DNA from: Lineus longissimus
Lineage: Eukaryota; Nemertea; Pilidiophora; Heteronemertea; Lineidae
Assembly (NCBI RefSeq): GCF_910592395.1
Contig: NC_088313.1
Span: 16,262,437 to 16,322,436, forward strand
DNA: 60,000 nt
Direction: 5' to 3'
The notes beneath the pieces were generated by a model, which was given only the letters and a program-made list of their open reading frames with translations, was not told where the DNA came from and did no database searches. The number at the start of each line of letters is the position of its first letter. Position 1 is the first letter of the stretch. Of this stretch, positions 24,419 through 36,149 are shown piece by piece. Both the position numbers and the translations under genes were made by a program.

Positions 24419-27400
24419 AGGCGCAACACCCATCCGTGACTTTATCAAATGATGAGGGTAGATTAGTCCTTGTTTAGAGCTAATTAAGTTCAACCTTAGC
24501 CTTCTCCATGACCCATCAATTTGATATAATTGTCCTACACAAATGGTCCTCATGACTGTCTATGAACAAATTTCGCTATGAAATAACTGTTCGTAGTAAG
24601 TATCATTAGTTTGAAGATCTACCACTGCATTTCATTGACAATGGTTATCTTTTTGAGTAAGTCCGTCAGAGCAAAACCTTGTGGGTGATGATAACAAAGA
24701 AGGATCCCCCTATTTGACAGGGAAGGTTTTATGTTACACCACAGGAAATAATTATTTTCTTTTGAAGTTTTTTTGTTCATTGATTATCATTTCAGAGAAA
24801 AATGCGTTCTCAGGCCCACTCGTGTAAGTATCAAGTAATTAATTGGGGAGGAAACCAGCAGAAACTACGTATATGACAAAGACATGCTTTATCTTAGCGA
24901 GAGTTTTGGCAAATCCTGTACGTATAGGATTCGCATTTCCAATAACCTATTTTTTCATTATTTACAATAACACCCATTATGTTGCATACCTTATTAAATA
25001 TGGAAAGCATTTTAAATCGCATTACTAAAAGCATTTCGCACTTTCTTAGAACTAAATGCATCCGGCAGTGTATACAGAAATAGCTACTAATGACAGATGA
25101 TAAGTCATTATGGTGATAAATATAAACTCTGATCTAGGCAAACTGTATCACAATGCACGCTAGCACTTACACACATACACTAGTGTAAATGTACTTCTAT
25201 TCATTTACGAAATAAACATGCTAGTAAATAATACAGCACTGTCATAGTATAGTGCCAATTTCTTTTTTGCTTCGGATGTTTCTGTTATTAATACGTTTAT
25301 CATACTTTACCACGAATCATCTTTGTTATTGTGAATAGATCTGACCGAATTTATCTATTTCATGTACATTTCTAAATTAGCCATTTCTTTTTCATTTTGA
25401 TATATTGTTGATCATTTTCGTAATTGATAGCGTTCTGCGTCTCATATTTTACGTGCTCAATTGCTTGAGAAGATGTTGTCTGATTCATCATGAGAAATGG
25501 ATGATTCTCGTGATATAGCGATTTGATGAGTTATTCAGAAGATTAAGCATCAATGGAAATAATATGTTCACCCTCCACATTACAGATATGTATTAAGAGC
25601 CGGGATGCGAAAACCAGAATTGGCTATTTTTCAAAGTATGTATTACCATCATACGCTTCTGGATTTACAAATAAAAGCGTCAAAACAGTCTAGCTTCCTT
25701 CAGATAGCAAACACGCTCAGTCAATCCTCCTTGCACAAGAAAGCTGACATCAAGAAAAAAATACGGCGAAAAACACCATTTCCCATCACTGCCTGCCGGC
25801 CACACACAAGTGCTTGTTATGAATGTATTGATATTTGTTCGGTGTGATGAGAAAAACCTAGCCGATTGTTGGGACATGGCAGTGAGTAATGGATAGTTAA
25901 GTCAGTAAGAGATCCGAACCAAGGCCCGCATAATTAAATGACATCTGAATAAGGTTGTGTTGTGTAAGTTACTTGGAGTTTGTATGTGCATTTTAATGTG
26001 CATTGCTCCAGTGCCAGCAGTGTATCATATCGTCATGTGATTGAAGCCACGGCGAGATGTTGTGAACAAATGGTAAATGTGGCCGTGACTACACAGCCTC
26101 AACTCCTCAAGGATATTGCCTGGGATGTCGGCAATTCCTTTCGCCGTTTAGATTGGTAAGTCTATCCATCTATTGTCGATGTAACAATAGTTTCGGGTTG
26201 TTACTTACCGTCATGATGTTATGGAGTATACTTTCCCCTGGCTATATTGCACAACAGACAGAAACCCTATCTGATTGACATTCCAAACGCGCCAGGATAT
26301 AGTCTGCTCATTCGCCGGTGTCCATCCGTCCTATTCACCATCCGTTACATACCCGAGGCGAGCCCCCAAGGTTGGTCGCTTTTCTTCTTCTACGTTCTGA
26401 ATGTGAGATGGACTTGCCGTAACAATAGGGAGACAATCTGCTTAGCTATCTTCATAGGGTTATGACACTAACCTCACTGTGAGAAAAGAAAAGTCAACAA
26501 AAGGGCGGCAATCAACAAGAGCTAGAATACAATAGCTTTGAGAGTCGATCATTGCTTTCAGCCACAAATAGGTTCTGTGAGTAATCTCCAACGTGGCGTC
26601 AGATGATGAGTTCGTCAATGACCACAAGAGCTGTGAACCCGACTGAAACAGAGTGGTGACCAACAATATCGTACACATGATAAGTGTGATTGAAGAAATT
26701 GAAGAATGGATTCACCATCGCTGCGGTTGCTCCGGCACCGATCACAGCCCATCGACTCCTACAGGGTGTTTGACCTTACACTCCAATGCGACTTTTGGAT
26801 GAAACCTTCTGCAAGCAATAACATTAAAAGCAATGCACTGAAGGTGGTATTATCCCGGCATTATGGCTGTGACTCCACTTGGTATGAAAGGAAATTATTA
26901 TTAAAAAAAACTTCTGAATCACAACAAATCACCTCACCAATGATGTTATGATGTTGGGTATTTCTCTTATTGATAATGGAACAAGAGGTAGCTTACATGA
27001 ATGTACTTTGCGAACGAAGTTTGGCTGCTGCCTTTTCCAAAGGGTAAGACCGTTGTGACTGACGTTGTATCAGATCCGAAAAAGTGTCGCTAGAGTGTCC
27101 TTACGTGGAAATGACACCGTAAATGGCCAGCTGATGTCGGTAACTGGTAAAACCTGGACGCAGATTTTGACGAAGGACGCTGGACGGTAAGTTTTGTACC
27201 ATTGGATTGCACTGTCTGGATTCCATGAACCTGGCCTCTAGTTCAAGATGAGTAGTTTTTTTGCTTTTGTAACCTCATCACGTGAACAGATCAACCAAGG
27301 TTTATAGCGTTGACCTTGGCGTTGACCTAAATAACTTGTACTGTAACATGAGACGACCGCCCCTTATTGAACTTCCTCAATTATCGTCTAGACTAGTGCA

Positions 27401-29651
27401 CTGACATCAAAGGGACACAGGTGACCCGACGGGGCGTCGATTTCTCGGCACGGACTGGACTGAAATATGGCTGGGACGTCCAGCGTCCAGAATCTGTGTC
27501 CAGGTTTTACCAACTACCGCCGATGTCGCAAACCATTCGGGAAGGTAGATTTTCTGTCGATCCAGTAAGGAGCTTAATTCACCTCAACGTTTCTCTCCAC
27601 CATTGCAAACAAGTGCAGCTGTGTTTGCGTCGGTTGGATTTCAACGATATTTTGTTTGGACGCACGCCAGTCTATTTTATTCCTTGCCCGCCTTATATTG
27701 ATATTTAAATCTTATGAGAGCTGCGAAACGAGTATAAAAGCATTTCGCTTATTACCAGCTTTGGTGATACCAGTATGTATGGATCCTTCCCATTAGTTAT
27801 GACAGCAGAAACAGCTTAAAGTGGTAGTTAGTTAGGAGTTCGGCGCTGGAACTAACGCAGGAATAATATACATGCTCCGCGTGTGTCAGTGTACGAGTCG
27901 ATATTCTGGCAACTCTATTGTGGACTTTGACAGGTTTAACGGTTTTCTCTTGTTAGTCGTCGTGTATTAAATGAGTGAAGAATTGCCTGCTTCGGACGTG
28001 ATGGTCTTATCTTTTGTTTTCGATTTCTGTGGATTACATTCTAATCAATGATCTTCACGTCATCCGGAGTATATGGTAAGGTTTTTGTCTCTTCAACAAT
28101 GTTACTGTTAGATGCAGATTTCGCAACTGTAATGACTGTTTCATCGCTGTATTTATGGGGAACGTCGATTCCTCGAACTCGTACAAAACATGATATACGA
28201 CTGTCTACAAAAACAAGGGTTTTCCTGCACGGCTCGCTATTCGATCATTTCATGCATAATGAATGATTAAAGCAAATAGAATCCCAGTGCTAAATAAACG
28301 ATCAGAGGAAATTCGAAACGTTCTTTGATGCCGTGATAATTTCCTTTTCTTGTCACTGCTTCTTCGGATTTATTTTCGGGCCCAATTTAGAACTGATCTT
28401 GACCTTATCAAATCTTGTTGTCATTTGGTAAAGTGATGCTCTCTTATCTTGTTTGGCGCTCTAGGTATCCTATTTAAGAATGTCGCTACTTTTTTAGAGA
28501 ATTTGCATGAGATGATGATTGAATTTCATTTCTACCTCCTCGGTTTGTGTGTCGACTGTGACAACCACTATCTCCAGTTCGGTGTCAATTCCTTCAAATC
28601 AATTGTGCTACATGTAAGCTTTATGTAAATTACCTAGCCACCGGACCCACCCTTGAGAGTCATCGTCCACAAAGAACTTTCTATTTGTAGAACCTTCTTC
28701 TGATCTCTTGCGAAACCCATCACCGACATCAGAAATTCTAATCAGTGACCATCTGCTGCCGGTGTTCGCCTCTTCTCAAGCTAATGTGACAACCTGATGA
28801 GTTTTTTTTGCCAAAGCGTCCAACAATGCTGCTAGTCTGGATCTCGGGGGAAAGCACGTCCTTTGATGACGACCTCCTAAATATACCTTACATGTACTCT
28901 GCCTGTCTAGCTATCTTTGTCTCTTGAAATTCACGAGGATAAAAGGATGAAAAATGAAGCCATCTTCGAACTGAACAGTGTCTATCTCCGTTTTATCGAT
29001 GTCAACGAGAGTTGTTTACCCCTAAACTGTTTGATTCCATCTGGTCGCATGTGTTCGATTACGGCGAACCCGCATATCAGATACGGGCACGTGCTGAGAT
29101 TAGATGCAGCTCGTGTGATATCAATTTGACTAAAAATCTGCAGATGGCGCCTCAGTCTTTACAACGTATTCTCGATGTTTTTAAATAATTCTAATGCGCA
29201 TCTAGCTTATCGTTGAGACGTGATGACACCATCAGCATCTTGGCACAATCTTGACACCAGATGGGCGTTAATTCGTAGAAGATTCCGGTACGGTACGAGT
29301 TTGTATATGTACACTATGCTTTCAGTTTGTAGTATACATGTCTCGTTCATTCTTTCAAACTTTGGCCAGTTTTCGAATTATGCTCTAGTCGAAGGAACCA
29401 AAGCCCGCAAGCAAGTTAAGGAAATAGGATAATCAAATATATATTATCGTATATACGCATATACATACAACACATTGACTAATGTATTTCAAACAAATAT
29501 CCAACCTGTAAAAAAAAAAGTTCAAAATTTATTATGCTCAGCATGAAAATAAACGGTGTGAAGATTTTATCATATATATCAACGAATATACAGATGGCCC
29601 AAAAAGGAAAAGCATTTCCATTTCCACCCTCGGACTCAACGCATCAGTGGC
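24419..29651. other. Intergenic, no supported gene
   Basis: AT-rich sequence with scattered short frames. Donor-like GTAAGT sites follow open stretches at 26156 and 27189, but neither has a convincing acceptor or family match. A membrane-like minus-strand frame around 26599-26776 is discussed among rejected items. No RNA genes or transposon domains are seen. Confidence 0.45.
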
Positions 29652-29864
29652 CTACCAGTTTAGAATCTTCACCATGTTTTGCTTCTTCACGATATCTCGC
29701 TTCGGACTGGTTTCAGCTCCACTACCAGTTTGTTGTGGCAGAGTAGGGGGTAATTTGAGTTGAAAGAAGAACGGAGTTGGAACATTGAGCTTCATGGTTG
29801 GAACAACTGAAACATTACCCCCGACTCTGCTCACAAAATTGTCTCCGAGGGAAAAACTACTGGA
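29652..29864 (-). CDS. Candidate terminal coding exon, unknown protein
   Basis: On the minus strand an acceptor ACCGTGTTTCAG abuts 29864. The exon is in phase 0, encodes 70 residues (SSSFSLGDNFVSRVGG...) and stops with TAG at 29654-29652. An AATAAA lies ~120 bp downstream (29533-29528). The peptide is soluble, proline-rich in the middle (NVPTPFFF, LPPTLPQQ) and basic near the end (SPKRDIVKKQN). I recognise no family. The pyrimidine tract before the acceptor is weak. It lies downstream of the glycosyltransferase on the same strand but cannot belong to its ORF, which ends in its own stop. Confidence 0.3.
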   Translation of the reverse strand, partial: SSSFSLGDNFVSRVGGNVSVVPTMKLNVPTPFFFQLKLPPTLPQQTGSGAETSPKRDIVKKQNMVKILNW

Positions 29865-30678
29865 CTGAAACACGGTGCTTACTCTCGTTTTTCTTCAAGT
29901 AAGGTTCTTCATCCACTCGTGCTTTGGGTCTGCGGATGATGGAAGAATGCTCGAACTTTTATTTGCCACCCTGTAGTTATAAATTTATCCGGCAATCGTT
30001 CACTGCGGCTACAATCTATAGATGCCGTTACACAAGGAAGTTCTGTTGATGTCCATCTATCTTGTAAGATAAATGTTCGCTCACATTAAATCAACTGGTA
30101 GAACATCAACCAAATAATGTCCAGTTGACATCAATTATTAGGCTTGAAAACGATTTTGTATCAAAAGGCAAATTACTGCCGCCTAGCGGTAATAAAGTCC
30201 ATCATTTAACATCACACATGTTTTGTTTAAAAAAAGAAGTTTCTTGAAAATATGTCTAATAGTTCGAATGGACAGCTTAGACAGTAGTTTCCTGAGCACA
30301 ATCTCTCTCTTTTATATAACTACATGTATGTACATCATTTGTAGGTGTACTACTTTTCATATTACATATCGTTGTTCTTGGAATCATCTGTGCAGATGGA
30401 CACCACTGTGAATATATACAATGCATTCGGGCAAATGAATGTATTTACAATACATTCGGGCAAATGATTTACAGGAGACCATCAGCAGTAGCTCAAATTC
30501 AGCATTAAAATGTTGTCGAAAATTGTCGCACCACAATGAGTCCTCTGAGTGAATTATATAACCATCCATCAACACGAAGTGTTCACCTGGTAATGCAGGG
30601 GACCGGTTTTTCAAAACAATCAATAATCTAATAAACAACTACAGAAGTGAAGGCTAGATTATTTCCAATCACAGTGTC
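29865..30678 (-). other. Downstream flank / probable 3' UTR of the glycosyltransferase gene
   Basis: No AATAAA is evident on the minus strand close to the stop, so the transcript end is not placed. A two-copy direct repeat with 29-bp period (CATTCGGGCAAATGA at 30424 and 30453) lies within it. Confidence 0.4.
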
Positions 30679-31713
30679 CTAGCTCATGATTTCTTTCTTT
30701 CCATATAAAATATATCGAAACATTTCACCTAAAGTGCTGTTTAATTTCTTAATATCTTCCTCATTATGTTCCTTGTCATATTTCCTATACCATAGATGCA
30801 TTGCATAATTCCTACTCCAATCATACTTCACACCAATTCCGTAAATTTTTTTAATTTCCTGCCAGTTGGGACGGTGAATGGTATCCCATTCTGTGTGGAC
30901 TAAACTCGGATAATTTTTGGCCATAATTCCAGGGAGTTGGACGGAATGATAATTCCAGTTCCCGTCGTTGAACGACACATATTCCGTGTGCCACATTCGC
31001 AAAAACGGCGCAAAAGCCTTGGACATAATGAAACCATTGCATAGCCAGTTTGGTAACTCGAATCCCATTGTTGTATCATGATGCAAAAAGTCGTCCATAG
31101 ATTTTAACATTATTACATCTAGGTCCATATAGATTCCTCCATGTTTTAACACTGCTTCTAACCGCACAACATCCGATTTGTGCTCCGCAACACTGATATG
31201 ATTGCCATAGATGGAAGTGGGGCCAACACGATACTTCATCTCAAGTTTAGAAGTCGCACTGATTTTCACTTTACTTTGCTCCCAATATTTTCCTTGTGGT
31301 TCCACCTCATACCAAAACATAATTTTCTCCGGCTTTATAAATTTCAAAGCGGCGCAAATGCACACATAATGATGGAACCTTAGCGTCAGCTTGCTCCCAC
31401 TATACCAGGTGAAGTGGACAATCTTTGGAACCGGTTTCTTCGAGTCGAAGGTATTCCCTTGTGATGTCAATCCAGGAATGCTAATCTTTTGCGTTGGTCC
31501 GGGAACCTGTATCTTCTTTTCGACTATTTTCTCGACTGTCTGTGTGGTTATGTTACAAACTGGGGCTTTTTGTTTTATGGGTTGTTGCAGCATCTGGCAC
31601 CGTGATTCTTGAAGAAATTTGAAAGATGACTTTGTGTATGTCAGCAGCAGCAGTAATCCTAATAGTAGCGTCACTACCCAGAAAAGGAAGAGCTTGGCGT
31701 AGGACGGCCCCAT
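30679..31713 (-). CDS. Type II membrane glycosyltransferase of the DXD sugar-transferase family (Gly_transf_sug-like)
   Basis: A complete 344-residue protein in a single coding exon. Residues 8-26 form one uncleaved hydrophobic anchor after a short cytosolic tail, as in Golgi glycosyltransferases. A stem (about 30-93) follows, then the catalytic domain. The domain opens with PKIVHFTWY (96-103), the counterpart of the family's PK-I-H-x-W motif. Its core is KSDVVRLEAVLKHGGIYMD (179-197), carrying the DXD metal/nucleotide-sugar site D197-L-D199, with R184, G192 and G193 conserved. A C-terminal HLWYRKY (306-312) provides the usual late histidine. The family includes alpha-1,4-galactosyltransferases and OCH1-type mannosyltransferases; donor and acceptor here are unknown. 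An acceptor TTTTGCAG lies ~32 bp before the ATG (exon starts near 31745), so the 5' UTR is spliced. There are no breaks and all key residues are present. Confidence 0.92.
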   Translation of the reverse strand: MGPSYAKLFLFWVVTLLLGLLLLLTYTKSSFKFLQESRCQMLQQPIKQKAPVCNITTQTVEKIVEKKIQVPGPTQKISIPGLTSQGNTFDSKKPVPKIVHFTWYSGSKLTLRFHHYVCICAALKFIKPEKIMFWYEVEPQGKYWEQSKVKISATSKLEMKYRVGPTSIYGNHISVAEHKSDVVRLEAVLKHGGIYMDLDVIMLKSMDDFLHHDTTMGFELPNWLCNGFIMSKAFAPFLRMWHTEYVSFNDGNWNYHSVQLPGIMAKNYPSLVHTEWDTIHRPNWQEIKKIYGIGVKYDWSRNYAMHLWYRKYDKEHNEEDIKKLNSTLGEMFRYILYGKKEIMS

Positions 31714-31744
31714 GCTTCCAGCGCATCCGCACCCGATGCCGGAT

Positions 31745-31752
31745 CTGCAAAA
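31745..31752 (-). other. 3' splice site in the 5' UTR of the glycosyltransferase gene
   Basis: Read on the minus strand, CATATTTTGCAG precedes the untranslated leader of the coding exon. A possible upstream donor (GCG|GTATGT) lies near 31961, which would give a ~215 bp intron. The donor choice is inference. Confidence 0.45.
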
Positions 31753-31978
31753 TATGAACGAAAATGCTAATGAAATGAAAATTCACGAGACAATGTTTGC
31801 ATTCTCCTTCTTGATCAAACAAATGCCCAGATTGAAATGCCAGTCTGGAATATTCGTCCTCCCACACCAGGCCATTGTAATTTAGTGTATCATATATATA
31901 GCCTATATGTATATGTTTGTGTGTGTAGTATAAACAATATAGAAACAACATACATACCGCATAATTCGTCACGGTTGA

Positions 31979-32242
31979 GTAAACAATGGCAATGACAATA
32001 ATGATCATTTCGCCCCGCCACGGCTCGCCTCGCCACGGCTGGCAGGAAAAAAATGGAAAGGTGACCAACGCTCTCCGCAAGAGTCTGTTAGTCCAAATTC
32101 AAAGGTGAATAGAACGGACGAGATATTAAGTTGTGAAAATGAGACTAATGCCGAAGAGAGTAATGAAATCAATGGTGGTCCCAAGGACAAGGTGGTGACA
32201 AAGACGGATAAAGTTGTGGTAGATAATCCTCTTCTAGCATGA
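31979..32242 (+). CDS. Candidate terminal coding exon, acidic low-complexity protein or retroelement remnant
   Basis: After TGA at 31976-31978 this frame stays open for 87 codons and closes at TGA 32240-32242. It has no ATG near its start, so it would need an upstream exon. The peptide is strongly hydrophilic: APPRLASPRLAG, a KKWKGDQRSPQE segment, an acidic ETNAEESNE tract and a valine/lysine repeat (DKVVTKTDKVVVDN). That is unlike random frames in this AT-rich DNA. The stop overlaps the ATG of the next frame in the sequence ATGA. An AATAAA follows at 32684. No domain is recognised. Confidence 0.3.
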   Translation, partial: VNNGNDNNDHFAPPRLASPRLAGKKWKGDQRSPQESVSPNSKVNRTDEILSCENETNAEESNEINGGPKDKVVTKTDKVVVDNPLLA

Positions 32243-32466
32243 TATCTGGCTTACAAACCGGTACTGTAGATACGTATGTTAATCTTGCGAGTACGCTTTC
32301 TTTGAATGGCAGTGGCTCCAATGTATCAAATACACTCTCACACTTGGCTAGTGAGTTAGATATACCCAGAAACCACGTTCCTCTAACTTTCAAGGTACCT
32401 TTATTAGGGCTGAGTTTTATAGACTGCAGCAAACTGCTGCTGTTAGTGTTATCAGAGATTTTTTAA
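32239..32466 (+). CDS. Candidate second frame overlapping the previous one by ATGA
   Basis: The ATG at 32239 overlaps the upstream stop in the -1 frame and opens 75 codons to TAA at 32464-32466. The peptide is leucine/serine-rich (NLASTLSLNG, LASELDIPRN) with a hydrophobic C-terminus. It could be the continuation of the same protein after a one-base indel, a second ORF as in bicistronic retroelements, or chance. The reverse strand is also open here, which weakens the case. Confidence 0.22.
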   Translation: MISGLQTGTVDTYVNLASTLSLNGSGSNVSNTLSHLASELDIPRNHVPLTFKVPLLGLSFIDCSKLLLLVLSEIF

Positions 32467-32683
32467 TGTATAGAGACTTACTTTCGGGGATAGATATCGA
32501 TAATATGAATGTAATTCTTGGGGTGCTCTGTAGGCCTACTGGGTAGCCCTGTGTAAATGTCTATGCCTTATATGTAGGGATTGGATTTGGGAGGGTCTTT
32601 CATTTCTTTGTCATCACTTTTTGTACTTTTGTTGCACTTGCACTTTTGCACATTTGTAATGTACATGTAATTTAATTTACATG

Positions 32684-32689
32684 AATAAA
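32684..32689 (+). terminator. Polyadenylation signal AATAAA
   Basis: AATAAA follows a T-rich, UTR-like stretch and an imperfect CATGTAATTTAATTTACATG hairpin at about 32664-32683. It would end a transcript containing the two frames at 31979-32466. Confidence 0.4.
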
Positions 32690-34497
32690 GATGATTATAT
32701 ATTCCTATCTATGTAGGATGCTCAAAGTTCTACTGCTACCACGACAGATTAGCATGATCTTTATTCACGTACATCATACATGTACATGTATATAGTATAC
32801 GGTACGCCGTATGTAAATGTATGTGCAACCCGAACCAGCTCCCCTGCACTGGGCTCGGGACTGGATCGGGCGCGCGGGGGGACCTGTCCTATCAATCTCA
32901 TGACACGAAGTATGGAGGAGCGAGCCTGAGGGTACCAACTATCACTGTCTTTCGGGCCCTGCTATACAAAGGCAAATACTACGCTCATAATACCTGAAAA
33001 TCGGGATTTTGAGTTTCTGTTGCAGCACAAGCAATATCAGATTTGCAGCTGCCGGCTGAAAGCGTGTGTACGACTCCGACTCGGCTCTTTTCATTGTTGG
33101 GCTGTAACAATGCAAATTACGTAACGACGCGTCAGATAAAAACCACGACGTGTGAGGATAGGGAGTTTTTCCCGAATAGCCGGGCGAGATGACGAGTAAC
33201 AACTTGACACTTTTACAAAATTCATGTATTTCAAAGACGCGCGTATTCATCCTTTGGTTTATGGCTTCACAAAAAACGGTCAATATGTACCTGTTATTAT
33301 ATATCTCCAGTCACGGAGGCGGTCGACGGGAAATAAAGAAGTCCTTTATCCGACTTGATATATCTGTCACAGGTCGGATCCCGAAGACAACAGAGCCATT
33401 TTACTGGATGTAAACGTCTCGTATGATTTGAGGTCACATTATTGACGTGAACACGCGCCGTTGGGGGTGAAACGGCACTTCTAACAACTCTTGGAGAAAT
33501 CTTGGCTATGCGTGGTTCATGTGTTCATGATGGTTGAGGGTAGAGAGACTAAATCTTTATGGTGCGTGTTTCTAATAAGGCCCCATCACATATTACCCGG
33601 ATGTTTTAGGTTAACCTATATTTCAAGGTCACATGGGCTTAACTGTAAGGCTTTACTGTGGCACGTTTTGCAATTTTAGTCTTCCGGTCTTTCCAGTTGG
33701 GAAATAGCCATTCGTCTTGGTGTGGCAAAACGCAAGTGATTTTCGCGGCAGAATATATTCGCGATCGTGACCTACAAAATAACCTGAACGCGATTATTTT
33801 TCTGTTCTACAGTATAGGCCTATATACATCCAGATACCATGTTGATGTACGGATATCGGCGTTGTGCGTGAGAGGTGCGTTTTAGAGGTGGAGACTCTGA
33901 TGTGCAACGCCGATGCATTGGCATGACACCCATTCGAGACTGACTCCCTGAGCCCGCTCCGATCGGAAATCTTCTCAGACCATGCAGGAGCTATAGGTTC
34001 AGGCGCGATCAGTTAGATCGTTTTTTTCACGAGGAAACTAGCCAACGCCCAGCTAGAAAAAGCAGAGTATACCCGAGGTAATACATACTGTGTTGTATAT
34101 CGCGTTATAGGGCTACTCACATATTGATAAACGCAGCGAGAGAAACAACACATAAAGAAGCGAATTTTAAACTCTTACCTAAACTAAGAAGAAAAGGGTC
34201 CTCAAATTCTGTTCTGTAGGCCTACAGGCCGACCCCCCTGACATTAAGTCCGCTTCTACGCGTCAAAACCCGAACACCTAGAACGTCCAAGTAACGTGTC
34301 TTAACAGAACACAAACGATACATCTCATTGATCGACCTTAATGCTATGCTGCGTTGATTTTGAACAACAATGATGGTTACGACGAAAGGATCTGACAGGA
34401 CACATGCAGACAATTCAATGAAACTTTCATGTATTTTTAGGTCAGGCTTTTCAAGTTGAGACATTCCTTTGAGGGTTTTGAATATTTCAACAAATAA
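32690..34497. other. Intergenic with a small GC-rich patch
   Basis: About 32827-32900 is a CpG-containing GC-rich patch (GGGCTCGGGACTGG...GGGCGCGCGGGG) unlike its surroundings, possibly promoter-like. TACATGTACATGTATA occurs near 32776. No coding exon is supported. Confidence 0.4.
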
Positions 34498-34563
34498 AAT
34501 ATGGCAAACACTGACAGGACGGTGTTACACCGGTCTCTGGAATCGTCCGTGTTTGCCATTTTT
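34498..34563. repeat. Nested hairpin
   Basis: ATGGCAAACAC at 34501-34511 is exactly complementary to 34549-34559. Between them CGGTGT-T-ACACCG (34520-34532) forms a second perfect stem. Total ~60 nt. Confidence 0.7.
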
Positions 34564-36121
34564 GGTGTTCCCCAGAAACGCTCCCATCCCAGATACTGCA
34601 TTTGGGTACGGGTTGAAAGGGTGACATAACTGTTGGAGCCAGGTTTAAGCCACTGCACCAAGCAACCATCAGACGAATGGCTTTTCAAAATAATCAGCGA
34701 TGCGTCTTAAGTAAAAAAAATTGATGTCAGTGGTGTGAGCTTCTTTGTGCCTTATACCAGCTCCAGACCCGTCAAGGACTTTGGTCTCTTGGCTCGGGGT
34801 TCAAATTATCTTATATATGTATCGACATTGCTAAGCTTTACAGACAACGCGCGTCGCGGATGTAACGGAGGCAACACCTCTGGAAGTTCGGTATGATAGG
34901 CCTATATACATGTACATGTACATACAAATGTATTGTAGGAAACAGTGCTTTCATCGATTTCCGCTCACGGCTTTTGAAATATTTGACATTAACGTCCTAT
35001 TTTAAAAATGCATAACACAGTTACTATTGTGAAACATCTAAATGTATGACACGGTTTATTACTTAGGATATTTAGCTTGAGCATTATCAGTAACCTTACA
35101 CTGTGTGTATGCATCATATACATGGATTCGCCATTTGAATGCTATATTTTTTGGTTAGCAATTTATTGAAATCCAACAGGAGTATATAGTAACTATGAAC
35201 GGAAAGAGCAACAGTCCCTGAAATTTGTTTTCATGTGGGTTTTACATTGTCATTTACATGCTCCAGAGACAAGAACAGATACAGATTCGGATATTCTTGA
35301 TATTGTGTTATTACTATATAGCCATGGTAACCGCTTCGGCACAATTAGCGACCTTGTTGCTAGGGGAATTATAGGTAACGAGAGAATTATTGAATGCTTT
35401 GGCTTTCAATCTATAGGGTCGAGGGAATTGTCCCTTCGTGTGATGGTTCTCATGTCCATGGCAACTCTCCAGGTTTTGATATCAAAATATCCTGTGTACC
35501 AGTGCCTAAGTGGCTCGAACATGCTCTTGACGATATGTTTAATTAATGTATAGGTTCCAATTAAACATGCAGAGATCAATATCGTTTGCTTTTGCGTCGA
35601 TAATTTTCTCTGTTCAGAAGAGAAGCCGAACAGTTGTAGGTATGCTGGACCTTCATGCGTTTACGACCATGACCTCGAGTTCACACTTTGTATCAACATA
35701 TGAAAAATAAATTCAATCTTATGTTATCTTTTTTGTGTCGTCTGAGGATCTGGTGATCTCAGAGTCTTTTGTACCACGCGCCAACCACGAGCGTGCAATA
35801 TTTACCGATAATTGTTTTGTTTTTGTTTTTGTTTTTTTTTTGGGGGGGAGGGGTCATACTGCTGCACCTACTTGTGTTAGAATATTCGCTCGCCGTTGGA
35901 CAAATGTAAACAAATCCACTGCCAAGCGCGCTTCAACATGCTTTTCCTCGGTCGTTACTTCGGGCAAGTCTTTTTTTCATTATCTAAACTATAATGTTTA
36001 TAACTTGGGTATAGAGAATTAATGTTTGTGTGTGATTTTGTACATGCCTGGTGGGAAGAATAACTTAATCTATAAATTCATGCATAAATGCATGATCTTC
36101 GAAATTCTCACATGAGAAATC
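34564..36121. other. Intergenic, no supported gene
   Basis: Contains tandem TACATGTACATGTAC near 34904 and a poly(T)/poly(G) boundary at about 35830-35849. Open frames near 35233 and 35735 show no domain. Confidence 0.45.
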
Positions 36122-36149
36122 TACAGTGCAACCTCCTTTAGCGGACACC
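36122..36149 (+). mobile_element. Possible terminal inverted repeat of a pogo/Tigger-type DNA transposon (solo end)
   Basis: A TA dinucleotide is followed by CAGTGCAACCTCC, then TTTAGCGGACACC. Pogo-group elements of the Tc1/mariner superfamily have TA target duplications and ends of the form CAGT...CCTC..TTA.CGGACA. I find no matching opposite end nearby, so this is at best a truncated or long element. A related GTGTCCGCGG word lies near 36259. Confidence 0.35.

Noticed and set aside
26599-26776. Minus-strand frame reading like a membrane helix pair (AVIGAGATAAMV ... VSVGFTALVVI) that ends in TGA
   Set aside because: Only about 56 open codons, a weak acceptor (CCCTGTAG), no AATAAA checked in support, and both other frames on either strand are open too. 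No family matched.
27060-27188. Possible exon ending at a GTAAGT donor (27189), peptide RVSLRGNDTVNGQLMS
   Set aside because: No clear acceptor, and no domain fit to scavenger-receptor, LCCL or discoidin patterns considered. The donor alone is not enough.
31553-32080. 175-codon minus-strand frame upstream of the glycosyltransferase
   Set aside because: It overlaps the true coding exon in another frame and crosses its splice acceptor; the rest is low-complexity Ile/Tyr/His sequence from AT repeats.
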